A DNA stretch of 64,000 nucleotides, from NCBI GenBank assembly GCA_963931215.1, contig OZ006989.1:2418001-2482000 (forward strand), written 5' to 3'. The stretch comes from Alloprevotella sp000431275. Lineage in GTDB: Bacteria; Bacteroidota; Bacteroidia; Bacteroidales; Bacteroidaceae. Shown one piece after another: positions 8,759-17,156 of this stretch (positions are counted from its first letter, which is position 1; the number at the start of each line of letters is the position of its first letter). A model generated the notes under the pieces. It saw nothing but the letters and a program-made list of their open reading frames with translations. It was not told the origin of the DNA and did no database searches. The position numbers and the translations under genes were made by a program.

Positions 8759-11700
8759 TTATGCACCAGCTTTCAGCGTGACGGTGATGACGTTGTTGGC
8801 GTCGTAACCGCTGATGGCTCCCCAACGGCTGCTGGCTTTCACGCGCAGGCGGACAACAACATCGTTAACCAAGATGAGGTCTTTGTTCTTGACGGAGAAC
8901 GTACCTGTTGTGGCGTTATCGATGGTGATGTAGTCGTTGTTCGGATCGTTGGCGTCAGCGAATTCCAGCGTCGGAGCAGCCAAACCGTTCATGGTAAGAC
9001 CGTTGCCCAAGTAGCTTTCTACATTGGTCGAACCCTCGGACCACATGGTCAGGCCGTTGATGTCGGCCCAGCTCCACCCTGTGAAGGCATGATAGGTCTC
9101 GCGGAGGTCGCTGACTTCGATGGCTGTCTTGCCCTGCGTCATCGTACCGCTGATGTTGGCGATAGCGAGGGCGCCGCTCAGGTCGTTCGAGAGGTGGCCG
9201 CCGTAGGTTTCTTGGGCCGTAATCTCTACGTTGCCATAGCTCGTCTCGTAGCTGCCCTTATTGAACGTAACCTCGCGAGTGCCATTGTTGATCGTGACGG
9301 CTCCTGGGTGCGACGTGTTTTTCCATGCAGCTTCCAAGTCGAGTACACCACCGCGGTTGGTCTCGATTTCCGTCTCCGACTGAGTGAAGTTGCGGAAGAG
9401 GTTGGCCATGTCGAACGTGAAGTTGACAGCCTGAACTTGTTTGTAAGTGCGGTTGTTTTTCGTTACTTCAACGATGGTGTAGGTCGGCACGAAGGTTGCC
9501 ACGTTGCCGTTCCAATAAGCGTCGGCCTTTTGCAGGACAGCGTTAGGATAGCTTGCGGTTTGCGGCATGGTGAGCGTGATCTGCATGTTTTGCGTAGCAC
9601 CTGCGAATGTGACGCTCGGAGTTGCCTGGATGGTCGTGGCGTTATTACCAGAACCGAGGGCGGCACCAGCTGCAATAGTCAGGATGAAGCGCTTGTTCGT
9701 TGCGTCGCTCGTGAGCGTGGCCTTTCTGTCTGTGCTGTTCCATACCTGATTGCCGACTTGGGTGAAGAAGTCGCCCGTGTTCAGCTTGACCATGTCGATG
9801 ATTTCGTTGAGCTTGCTCGTGCTGAGGTAGAAGGTCTGCGCACTCTTCGTCCAAGGCAGGGCGGCGAGGTTGACAGCTCGTCCTTGTGCGTCAACAAAGT
9901 CGTTGGCGCCGAGCGTCACGTTGAGGGCCGCGCGAGCCACGGTCACCTTCCTGCTGAAATTGCTCGTCCACTTCTCGGTTCTGCCATTGATGGTCGTTTC
10001 GGCCATCACGCCGGCCTGTTGGCCGATGTTGGCAGTCGAACCGGGATTCTTCAACGTGACAGTACCTGTGGCGCCGTCAATCTGGAAGACGTTGGCGTCG
10101 GTGCCGGATTGGAACTTATAGACGGTGGTGAAGCAGTTGAACTTCTCGGCGAAGTCGTAAACCTTTTGCGGAGCGGCGTTGCTGCCGGTGAAGTTGATTG
10201 GCGACTCATTTGTTCCTGTTTCGTCCCACTTCCATGCGGCAAGCCAGCTTCCGGTTCCACCGTAAACGACTTTGTCCTGAGCGTCGTTGTAAGTCAGATC
10301 GGCGTCGGAGATGGGAGCGTGCTGCACCTGTACGCGAGAGAGCGTGATGTCCTCACGGTGCGTGATGAAGTAGTTCGACACGATGTCGGTGTAGTCTTCC
10401 TTGGCCGGCGTTTCGCCTGTCTCTTCGTTCTTGACGGGCTCTTTGGCCTTCACGTTGAGTGCGAGTGCCCAATATGAGTTATTGCCGATGGTCTTGCCGT
10501 TGTATCCGCTCTCGTTGAGCTCGACGGTCAGTTCCACAACACCTTCGTCCGAGCCGAGCTGCTTGCTGACGATGTTCAGCAGGCCGGCCTGCGTGGCGCG
10601 GGTGGTGTAGTTCTGCTTCATGCCGTCGAAGGTGAGGATATAGTCGTCGCTTTCAACAATCTTCTTGGCGGCGGCAGCCGGAGTGACGCGGAAGCGCACC
10701 TTCACCTGGGCGTTCTGGGCAAGTTTCACGCCGGTGTTGGGATTGGTCGGCGTCGTGCGGTACCACAAGGTCGAGAATTCCGTATCGCCCATCGCGTTGT
10801 CGGGGTTGGGCAGGTAGACGAGGCTCTGCAACGTGTTGCCGAAGAGCTTGTCGACACGGCTTTCGAGGGCCTTGATCTGCTCGTCGATGAGTTCGAGAGA
10901 GGTCTTCACGTCGTCGCCTTCGTCACCCGAAGAAATCAAGCCGAGTTCTTCTTTAATCTTGTTGATGTCGTCGCTAAGCGTCGTTACGCTTTCGGTCGTA
11001 GCATATCCTTTGAGAAGCTCGCTGATACCGTCGTTCTTCCAGGTTTCGAGGGCTTCGAGGCGCTCGATGATGCCTCCGACCTCGCTACCCTGGGCAGCGC
11101 CGTCGATCTTCTCTTTGAGCGTTTTGAGCTCGTTGCTGAGGCTGTCGACCGTGTTGGTCAGCGCGTTGAATCTGGCGAAGTCTACGAAAGTAGGCTGTTC
11201 TTCATTCTCGACGGATTCTTTGAAGTTTTCGAGCGCTTTCAGGCGGGCGGCAAGGTCAGTGATGACCTGTCCATTGTCGTCGAGTGCAGCCAACACTGTA
11301 TCGAGGTTGGTCTTCAACGTGGCGAGTTCGCGCGTCAGTGTGCCTACCTCCTCTTCGAGGGCGGCAATCTTGGAGGCATCTTCCGACTGGGAGATCTGTG
11401 TTTGGAGATCTTCGATCTTGCCGTTTACTTCTTCGATTTTACCTTCGAGGTCTTCTTTTTGAGTGTCGAGAGCACCTTTGGTGTTGTTCACCTCAGTCTT
11501 CAACGCCTCGATGTCGTTTTGCAACTGTTTGATGAGGTTGACATCAATGGTGCCGTCTTCGCCTTCCATGGCATCAACAAGTTGTCCGACAGTGGTCTGC
11601 AACTGCTGGACAGCCTGTGCATCGGCCTTGCCTGCCATGGCGGTGTTCAGTTCGTCGCGCAGTCCGTCGATAGCGGTCTGGATGGCTGCGGCCATCTCTT

Positions 11701-11851
11701 CGCCCGATACGCCGATGACACCGTTGATCTGGTCGATCTCGCCTTGCAGGCGATTGATGTCATCATCATAGTCCGAGCAGCCGACGAACACGGGAGCTGC
11801 CGTGGCAGTCAGTGCGCAGAATACTGCAACTCTAATGAAATTTTTTTTCAT
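8759..11851 (-). CDS. Large surface-exposed coiled-coil lipoprotein, probably phase-variable
   Basis: 1030 residues. A hydrophobic leader ends in the lipobox-like FVGC (Cys25), followed by SDYDDD. This acidic run matches the Bacteroidota lipoprotein export signal for surface display. Residues of about 27-345 are rich in Glu, Leu, Lys and Ala with heptad character and repeated 'LEEEV/LKALE' phrases, a long coiled coil. The remainder is Thr/Asn-rich, predicted beta, without a catalytic motif I recognise. The C-terminus has repeated strands ending in VTLKAGA. Such architecture fits a structural or S-layer-like surface protein, but no family was identified with certainty. The gene stands alone, with a terminator behind it and the putative invertible promoter segment (11988-12202) 137 bp before its start. 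No forward promoter was found in the present orientation. Confidence 0.7.
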   Translation of the reverse strand: MKKNFIRVAVFCALTATAAPVFVGCSDYDDDINRLQGEIDQINGVIGVSGEEMAAAIQTAIDGLRDELNTAMAGKADAQAVQQLQTTVGQLVDAMEGEDGTIDVNLIKQLQNDIEALKTEVNNTKGALDTQKEDLEGKIEEVNGKIEDLQTQISQSEDASKIAALEEEVGTLTRELATLKTNLDTVLAALDDNGQVITDLAARLKALENFKESVENEEQPTFVDFARFNALTNTVDSLSNELKTLKEKIDGAAQGSEVGGIIERLEALETWKNDGISELLKGYATTESVTTLSDDINKIKEELGLISSGDEGDDVKTSLELIDEQIKALESRVDKLFGNTLQSLVYLPNPDNAMGDTEFSTLWYRTTPTNPNTGVKLAQNAQVKVRFRVTPAAAAKKIVESDDYILTFDGMKQNYTTRATQAGLLNIVSKQLGSDEGVVELTVELNESGYNGKTIGNNSYWALALNVKAKEPVKNEETGETPAKEDYTDIVSNYFITHREDITLSRVQVQHAPISDADLTYNDAQDKVVYGGTGSWLAAWKWDETGTNESPINFTGSNAAPQKVYDFAEKFNCFTTVYKFQSGTDANVFQIDGATGTVTLKNPGSTANIGQQAGVMAETTINGRTEKWTSNFSRKVTVARAALNVTLGANDFVDAQGRAVNLAALPWTKSAQTFYLSTSKLNEIIDMVKLNTGDFFTQVGNQVWNSTDRKATLTSDATNKRFILTIAAGAALGSGNNATTIQATPSVTFAGATQNMQITLTMPQTASYPNAVLQKADAYWNGNVATFVPTYTIVEVTKNNRTYKQVQAVNFTFDMANLFRNFTQSETEIETNRGGVLDLEAAWKNTSHPGAVTINNGTREVTFNKGSYETSYGNVEITAQETYGGHLSNDLSGALAIANISGTMTQGKTAIEVSDLRETYHAFTGWSWADINGLTMWSEGSTNVESYLGNGLTMNGLAAPTLEFADANDPNNDYITIDNATTGTFSVKNKDLILVNDVVVRLRVKASSRWGAISGYDANNVITVTLKAGA

Positions 11852-11987
11852 AATTGATTGAAGTTAAGTTAGAATTTGCTGTTTCCTTACTCTCACTTTT
11901 TCGTTTTCTTCTTGCTCCCGGTGTGAGGCTGGCGGCGCTTTTTGGGCGTGCTGGTGCTGCCGTGATCCGGGCGTTCCGGCCTTTCCT

Positions 11988-12202
11988 TCTCTTAGTAAGA
12001 GGTGGAAAATCTTTCAGTCGTGCCCTTATAATCGTCGTTTTGGGCGACTCAATTGTGACTTTCTCCGTTTTTCGTAATTTTGTCGACACAACGATGGTCC
12101 AAAAAAAAATTCAAAAAAACTGTGATTTTGTTTGGATTTTATTTGGCCTGTTTGGTAGTTGTGACTACCTTTGCCCCCAGCTTTCCACCTCTTACTAAGA
12201 GA
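11988..12202. promoter_or_regulatory. Putative invertible promoter segment (OFF orientation for the lipoprotein gene)
   Basis: A perfect 21-bp inverted repeat (11988-12008 and 12182-12202) flanks 173 bp. Each arm carries the internal palindrome CTCTTA-G-TAAGAG (or CTCTTA-C-TAAGAG), followed or preceded by GGTGGAAA/TTTCCACC. The enclosed DNA contains a consensus promoter on the plus strand (12142-12173) that fires away from the lipoprotein gene. No TAnnTTTG was found on the minus strand inside the segment. Inversion would move the -7 box to about 12017-12024 on the minus strand, giving a leader of roughly 160 nt to the lipoprotein start. Arm length and spacer size resemble invertible promoters of Bacteroides capsule and surface genes. 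The recombinase is not next to it. Inversion itself is inferred, not seen. Confidence 0.75.
12142..12173 (+). promoter_or_regulatory. Promoter inside the putative invertible segment
   Basis: TTTG (12142-12145), 20 bp, TACCTTTG (12166-12173), an exact consensus. Transcription would start near 12180, at the edge of the right inverted-repeat arm. In this orientation the transcript would run toward ahcY, but it first meets a 31-nt near-palindrome formed by the arm and its flank (about 12180-12210, followed by T-rich sequence). That hairpin could stop it immediately. Confidence 0.7.
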
Positions 12203-12353
12203 TGGAAAGCTTTTTCTTTTCTTGGCGGTGCAATGCTGCATTTACACATTAAAATAATAACAGGCGTTTTAGCCTGTGCGGGAAGTGCCGGGAATCGGCG
12301 GGCTGGCGTCCGGCGACTTGAAAGGACCTTCCGGGTCCTCGGCGTTTCGGACG

Positions 12354-12437
12354 GTCGGGGCGATGGCTTTTTCTGTCCGGCTGACAGGGAGACCCGGCCG
12401 GCTGGCCGCTTTTTCTGTCAGCCGGCCCGTCGAGACG
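12354..12437. repeat. 21-bp-period dispersed repeat, copy A
   Basis: Four units begin at 12354, 12375, 12396 and 12417, exactly 21 bp apart, starting GTCGGGG, GTCCGGCTGACAG, GGCCGGCTGG and GTCAGCCGG. TTTTTCT segments fill two of the units. It occupies the gap between the putative invertible segment and ahcY and is not coding in any credible frame. Confidence 0.65.
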
Positions 12438-12520
12438 TTGGCATTGGTGGCAGGGGCAGTCACTGAGCGGGCAGGATGCGCCTTTGCTCTCTCTGGCGGG
12501 GTTGCGTCGGAAAAAAATCT

Positions 12521-12528
12521 TACCTTTG
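12521..12528 (+). promoter_or_regulatory. -7 element of ahcY
   Basis: TACCTTTG, 39 bases upstream of the ahcY start. The nearest upstream TTG (12502-12504) is 16 bp away, shorter than usual, so the -33 box is uncertain. Confidence 0.6.
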
Positions 12529-12567
12529 CAGGGCTGATCCCAACAAAAACATAGACAAATCCCCGAT

Positions 12568-13986
12568 ATGGAAAAAGAACTTTTTTCTACCTTGCCCCAT
12601 TGCGTGGCCGACATGGGCCTTGAAGCGTTCGGCCGTAAGGAAATCGCTATTGCCGAGACCGAAATGCCCGGCCTGATGGCCCTGCGCGCCAAGTATGGCG
12701 AGGCAAAACCTCTCAGCGGCGCCCGCATCATGGGGTCGCTTCACATGACGATTCAGACAGCGGTTCTGATTGAGACCCTCACCGCCCTTGGTGCCGAGGT
12801 GCGCTGGTGCTCATGTAACATCTACTCCACACAAGACCATGCGGCGGCAGCCATTGCCGGCGACGGCGTGGGTGTTTTTGCCTGGAAGGGTGAGTCGCTG
12901 GCAGACTACTGGTGGTGTACGCTTCAAGCTATGCGGTTCGAGGGCGGACAGCTGCCCAATCTCATCGTTGACGACGGTGGTGACGCCACACTGATGATTC
13001 ACCTCGGTGTTCAGGCTGAGCGCGACGCGACGGTGCTCGACACGCCTTCTGCAAGCGGCGACGAGGCTGAGCTGAAAGCCCTTGTGCGTCGCGTCCTGGC
13101 TGAGGATCAGACGTTTTTCAGCCGTGTGGCTGCTGGAATGCATGGTGTGAGCGAAGAGACGACTACGGGCGTGCACCGGCTCTATCAAATGCAGGAACGC
13201 GGCGAACTGCTCTTCCCCGCTTTCAACGTGAACGATTCTGTTACCAAGTCGAAGTTCGACAATCTCTACGGATGCCGCGAGTCGCTCGCCGACGGCATCA
13301 AGCGTGCCACCGACGTGATGATTGCCGGTAAGGTGTGCGTCGTGGCTGGTTATGGCGAGGTCGGCAAGGGTTGTGCGCAGAGCATGCGTTCCTACGGAGC
13401 CCGTGTGCTTGTCACAGAGATAGACCCTATCTGCGCCTTGCAGGCAGCTATGGAAGGCTTTGAAGTCGTCACGATGGATGAAGCCGCCCCTATCGGCAAC
13501 ATCTTCGTTACGACGACTGGTAACATCGACGTTATCACCGTGGCCCACATGCAGGCCATGCCTGACCAGGCCATCGTCTGCAACATCGGCCATTTTGACA
13601 GCGAGATACAGGTCGACGCCTTGAAGCGTGTGCCCGGTATCGAGTGTACGCCAATCAAACCTCAGGTCGACAGTTACCGTTTTCCCGACGGCCATCGTAT
13701 CACGCTGCTGGCCGACGGCCGCCTGGTGAACCTTGGCTGTGCTACGGGGCATCCGTCGTTTGTCATGTCTAACTCCTTTACGAACCAAGTACTCGCCCAG
13801 ATGGAGCTTTTCCAGCATCCTCATGATGTGGGCGTCTACCGTCTTCCGAAAGCGCTCGACGAGGAAGTGGCCCGTCTGCACCTGGCACACGTCGGTGCCC
13901 ACCTGACCCGCCTGACCCCGGCGCAGGCCGACTACATCGGTGTGCCCGTCGAGGGACCGTACAAGGCTGAACACTACCGTTATTAA
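12568..13986 (+). CDS. ahcY: Adenosylhomocysteinase
   Basis: 472 residues, the usual length. It hydrolyses S-adenosylhomocysteine reversibly to adenosine and homocysteine, removing the inhibitory product of methyltransferases, in the cytoplasm. The NAD-binding glycine motif GYGEVGKG lies near residues 261-268. The substrate-binding stretch NVNDSVTKSKFDN and the C-terminal tail ending in YKAEHYRY are typical of the family. The short leader leaves no room for an SAH riboswitch upstream. The next gene follows after 18 bp on the same strand, so the two may be co-transcribed, although no metabolic link is evident. Confidence 0.96.
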   Translation: MEKELFSTLPHCVADMGLEAFGRKEIAIAETEMPGLMALRAKYGEAKPLSGARIMGSLHMTIQTAVLIETLTALGAEVRWCSCNIYSTQDHAAAAIAGDGVGVFAWKGESLADYWWCTLQAMRFEGGQLPNLIVDDGGDATLMIHLGVQAERDATVLDTPSASGDEAELKALVRRVLAEDQTFFSRVAAGMHGVSEETTTGVHRLYQMQERGELLFPAFNVNDSVTKSKFDNLYGCRESLADGIKRATDVMIAGKVCVVAGYGEVGKGCAQSMRSYGARVLVTEIDPICALQAAMEGFEVVTMDEAAPIGNIFVTTTGNIDVITVAHMQAMPDQAIVCNIGHFDSEIQVDALKRVPGIECTPIKPQVDSYRFPDGHRITLLADGRLVNLGCATGHPSFVMSNSFTNQVLAQMELFQHPHDVGVYRLPKALDEEVARLHLAHVGAHLTRLTPAQADYIGVPVEGPYKAEHYRY

Positions 13987-14004
13987 TTCTGACAATTCTA
14001 ACCT

Positions 14005-16569
14005 ATGGACTTCTTGAAAAAAATAGCCCCCGACCTGATAGCCGTGGTGGCTTTTCTTGTCATTTCGTTCTGCTACTTCGCGGGACCTGTCAGTGAGGGG
14101 CTCGTCCTCGGCGGGCACGACAATACGGCTGGCGTCGGATTGAACAATGAGATCAACGCCTATCGTGAGGCAACCGGCGAGTCGTCGCGTTGGACCAACG
14201 CTTTGTTCGGCGGCATGCCTACCTACCAGATCGCACCCTCCTATGAATCGAGCCGCGTGCTGGGTTCGTTCAACCGCATATATGGCCTCGGGACGACTGG
14301 GGTCGTCTTCTACGTCTTTGCGTATCTTCTGGGGTTCTATATCCTGATGCGTGCGTTCAATTTCAAAGTGTGGCTGTCTGCCTTGGGCGCTGTGGTGTGG
14401 GCGTTTTCGTCCTATTTCTTCATCATCATTGCTGCCGGACACATCTGGAAAGTCCTGACACTGGCTTTCATTCCGCCGACCATCGCGGGCCTCGTGCTTT
14501 GCTATCGCGGGCGGTTGCTCTGGGGAGGGACGGTGACGGCACTTTTCACCGCCCTGCAAATCCTGTCGAACCACTTGCAGATGACTTACTACTTCTTCTT
14601 CGTCATGCTGCTCATGGTGGTGGCCTATCTGGTCGACGCCATCCGTCGTCATACCCTGCCCCAGTTCCTGCGCGCCACGGGTGTCGTGGTGCTGGCCGGA
14701 ATGCTCGGCCTTTGTGCCAACCTTTCGAACCTGTACCATACGTATGAATACAGCAAGGAGACGATGCGTGGCAAGAGCGAGCTGACCCAGCCGGCCCATT
14801 CCGTGGATGAGGCGACCGGAAGCGGCCTCGAACGCAGTTATATCACGCAGTGGAGCTATGGCCTGGGCGAGACCTGGACACTCCTTGTGCCCAACGTCAA
14901 AGGCGGTGGGTCGGGGTCGTTGATGGACAATCCCAAAGCCAGCGAGAGCGATGCTTTCCCAACCTATCAGCAGTGTGTGGCTCAGACCTATCAGACGCTG
15001 TCGGAAATCGACGGTCGCATGGCGCAGGCTACGCCCGGCCTGAACCAGTATTGGGGTAACCAACCGTTCACTGTGGGACCCGTTTATGTCGGAGCGCTCG
15101 TGTGTCTGCTCTTCTTCATGGGTGTGTTCTACGTGCGTGGCCCCATCAAGTGGGGCTTATTGGCTGCCACGATGCTGTCGCTTCTTTTTGCGTGGGGACA
15201 CCACAGTCCGGGTGTGACGAACTTCTTCATCGACTACCTGCCGATGTATAATAAGTTCCGCACCGTGTCGTCTGCTTTGGTCATGGCCGAGTTCACCATC
15301 CCGCTGCTGGCTATGTTGGGACTGGCAGCCGTGATCCGTCAGCCGGAGCTGTTAAAGCAGAAGCCTGTTTATTTTTACGTCAGCTTCGGACTGACCGGCG
15401 GCGTGGCTTTGCTGTTTGCGCTCTTCCCCGGATTGTTCTTCGGCGACTGCCTCTCAATGCAGGAGGCTGATATCTTCACGCAGCTTGGAAGAATCTTCCC
15501 GCCCGACTTCTTGGCTACGTATCGCGAGAGTATCGCCTCTGTCCGCCATGCTATCCTCACGGCGTCGGCTTGGCGCTCGTTCGGTATCATCGCCTTTGGC
15601 GCATTGCTGCTGTGGCTTTACGGAAGAGGCAAGTTGAAGGCCTGGCTGCTTTGCGCCGTGTTTATCCTTGTGTCGCTTGTGGATATGTGGAACGTCAACC
15701 GTCACTATCTGAACGATGATAACTTCACGGAACCAGCCCAGGTGACCGAGGCGAAAAAGACGCGGGCCGACGAGTTCATCTTGCAGGACAAGGGGCTTGA
15801 CTATCGTGTTGTCGACCTGACGCATGACACTTTCAACGACAACACCATCGGCGCATGGCACAAGAACATCGGCGGATATCATGCTGCCAAACTTCGCCGT
15901 TATCAGGACCTTATCGACCGCCATCTCAAACCGGAACTCGATGCGGCCTATTCGGCTGTCGCTTCGGCCGGAGCCGACATGAGCCTTGTATCGGGCGACT
16001 CCATCTTCCCCGTGCTCAACATGCTGAACACGCGTTACTTCATCTTCCCAAGCCAGGACGGACAGGGCATTCCCGTCCGGAATCCTTATGCCAATGGCGA
16101 GGCTTGGTTCGTCGACCGCGTACGGTATGTGAATACGGCCGACGATGAGATGGCCGCACTTGGACGTCTTAACCTGAAACATGAAGCCGTGGCGGATGCC
16201 AAGTTCAAGTCTGCCATAGGCGACGCTCTGCCAACGGCTGGATGCAGCGTGAGACTTACGAAGTACGCACCGAATGAGATGCACTACGAGGTCAACTCGC
16301 CGAAAGGCGGCGTAGTTGTTTTCTCGGAGATTTATTATCCGGGATGGACTGCCGCTGTCGACGGAAATCCTGTCGAGGTAGGGCGGGCCAACTACACCCT
16401 GCGCGCTATTCACGTGCCGGCCGGCAAGCATACTGTCGTCATGGAGTTCCGCCCGACGAGCATCACTGTGACCGAGACCATTGCCTACGTGGCCATTGCT
16501 CTTGTACTGATCGGGTTTGTGACGGCACTTGTGCTGGCTGTTCGTCGTAGCCGCAAGGGACGTGTATAG
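14005..16569 (+). CDS. YfhO-family polytopic membrane protein (predicted GT-C-type glycosyltransferase)
   Basis: 854 residues. The first 560 or so contain about twelve hydrophobic segments with a long early periplasmic loop (GHDNTAGVGLNNEI). A soluble region of about 220 residues follows, including the phrase YYPGWTAAVDG, and the protein ends with one more transmembrane helix and a basic tail. This is the layout of the YfhO family, GT-C-fold proteins thought to transfer sugars from lipid carriers to envelope polymers. The substrate is unknown here. The gene lies 18 bp after ahcY and is closed by a terminator. Confidence 0.8.
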   Translation: MDFLKKIAPDLIAVVAFLVISFCYFAGPVSEGLVLGGHDNTAGVGLNNEINAYREATGESSRWTNALFGGMPTYQIAPSYESSRVLGSFNRIYGLGTTGVVFYVFAYLLGFYILMRAFNFKVWLSALGAVVWAFSSYFFIIIAAGHIWKVLTLAFIPPTIAGLVLCYRGRLLWGGTVTALFTALQILSNHLQMTYYFFFVMLLMVVAYLVDAIRRHTLPQFLRATGVVVLAGMLGLCANLSNLYHTYEYSKETMRGKSELTQPAHSVDEATGSGLERSYITQWSYGLGETWTLLVPNVKGGGSGSLMDNPKASESDAFPTYQQCVAQTYQTLSEIDGRMAQATPGLNQYWGNQPFTVGPVYVGALVCLLFFMGVFYVRGPIKWGLLAATMLSLLFAWGHHSPGVTNFFIDYLPMYNKFRTVSSALVMAEFTIPLLAMLGLAAVIRQPELLKQKPVYFYVSFGLTGGVALLFALFPGLFFGDCLSMQEADIFTQLGRIFPPDFLATYRESIASVRHAILTASAWRSFGIIAFGALLLWLYGRGKLKAWLLCAVFILVSLVDMWNVNRHYLNDDNFTEPAQVTEAKKTRADEFILQDKGLDYRVVDLTHDTFNDNTIGAWHKNIGGYHAAKLRRYQDLIDRHLKPELDAAYSAVASAGADMSLVSGDSIFPVLNMLNTRYFIFPSQDGQGIPVRNPYANGEAWFVDRVRYVNTADDEMAALGRLNLKHEAVADAKFKSAIGDALPTAGCSVRLTKYAPNEMHYEVNSPKGGVVVFSEIYYPGWTAAVDGNPVEVGRANYTLRAIHVPAGKHTVVMEFRPTSITVTETIAYVAIALVLIGFVTALVLAVRRSRKGRV

Positions 16570-16605
16570 CCCAAAACGCGACTGAATATCTGTTTAACAT
16601 GGTTT

Positions 16606-16650
16606 TCCCGTCCGCAGACCTCGCGCAGGCTGCGGCCGGGATTTTTATGA
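16606..16650 (+). terminator. Terminator after the YfhO-family gene
   Basis: CCCGTCCGCAG pairs with CTGCGGCCGGG (one mismatch) around a 12-base loop, followed by five T residues. Confidence 0.85.
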
Positions 16651-16787
16651 TGGAACGGAAGAAAGGATGAGTGAGTGCAATATCCTCGCTGTATCGGCCT
16701 GTAAGAGGCAAGTGTAAGCAAAGATATGGCAGCTCTTCAAATGCTAGGTAAGGTGCGGCCGACAAGGTGCAGTCTCTCGGTGGCTTA

Positions 16788-16818
16788 TTGTATAAAGCCC
16801 AAAACTGTTGTATATTTG
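16788..16818 (+). promoter_or_regulatory. Orphan consensus promoter antisense to tRNA-Phe
   Basis: TTG (16788-16790), 20 bp, TATATTTG (16811-16818). No protein-coding gene follows on this strand: the next feature is the tRNA-Phe gene on the opposite strand. It may drive a small RNA, or be a chance match in AT-rich DNA. Confidence 0.4.
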
Positions 16819-16931
16819 TGTGAGGTGTTGCAAACTTAGTAAAAAAGAGCCTTTTTCGATGGAGATTCCCGCCCCACCTTGTGTGACACCGGAAGCGGTC
16901 ATATTCCGCACTTTTTTGCGTCTTGCAAGAA

Positions 16932-16968
16932 AACAAAAACTCCCGATTTCGTCTAGAAATCAGGAGTT
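16932..16968 (-). terminator. Terminator of the tRNA-Phe transcript
   Basis: ACTCCCGATTT (16939-16949) pairs with AAATCAGGAGT (16958-16968), with one mismatch and an 8-base loop. On the minus strand the stem is followed by TTTTGTTTTC. Confidence 0.8.
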
Positions 16969-16993
16969 TACTACTAATTGCTTTTCTTCAAAG

Positions 16994-17066
16994 TGGTGCC
17001 ACCAGGAATCGAACCGGGGACACAAGGATTTTCAGTCCTTTGCTCTACCAACTGAGCTATGGCACC
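16994..17066 (-). tRNA. tRNA-Phe (anticodon GAA)
   Basis: A complete 73-nt cloverleaf can be folded: acceptor GGTGCCA/TGGCACC, D-arm GCTC-AGTTGGTA-GAGC, anticodon loop CTGAAAA with anticodon GAA, and T-loop TTCGATT. The discriminator base is A. The CCA end is not encoded. It is a single tRNA gene with its own terminator. Confidence 0.97.
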
Positions 17067-17156
17067 TTCCCGTTTGTTTTCGGGTGCAAAGATAAGAACT
17101 TTGTATGAATTGACAAACGGAATTCGTGATTTTTTTATTATTTGCGGCGGATTTGC

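Noticed and set aside
8723..10477. Long plus-strand open frame (584 codons) opposite the surface lipoprotein gene
   Set aside because: It is antisense to a protein with a signal peptide, lipobox and regular coiled coil. Its own translation has no domain, and the frame arises from codon bias on the other strand.
12203..12567. Possible SAH riboswitch upstream of ahcY
   Set aside because: The -7 box at 12521 leaves a leader of about 35 nt, too short, and the earlier sequence is the 21-bp repeat array.
12811..15063. 750-codon minus-strand frame opposite ahcY and the YfhO-family gene
   Set aside because: It spans two well-supported genes on the plus strand and its translation is low in hydrophobic order and family features.
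16860..17095. Small plus-strand protein starting MEIPAPPCVTPE
   Set aside because: The frame runs antisense through the tRNA-Phe gene and its terminator, so it is not a credible coding region.
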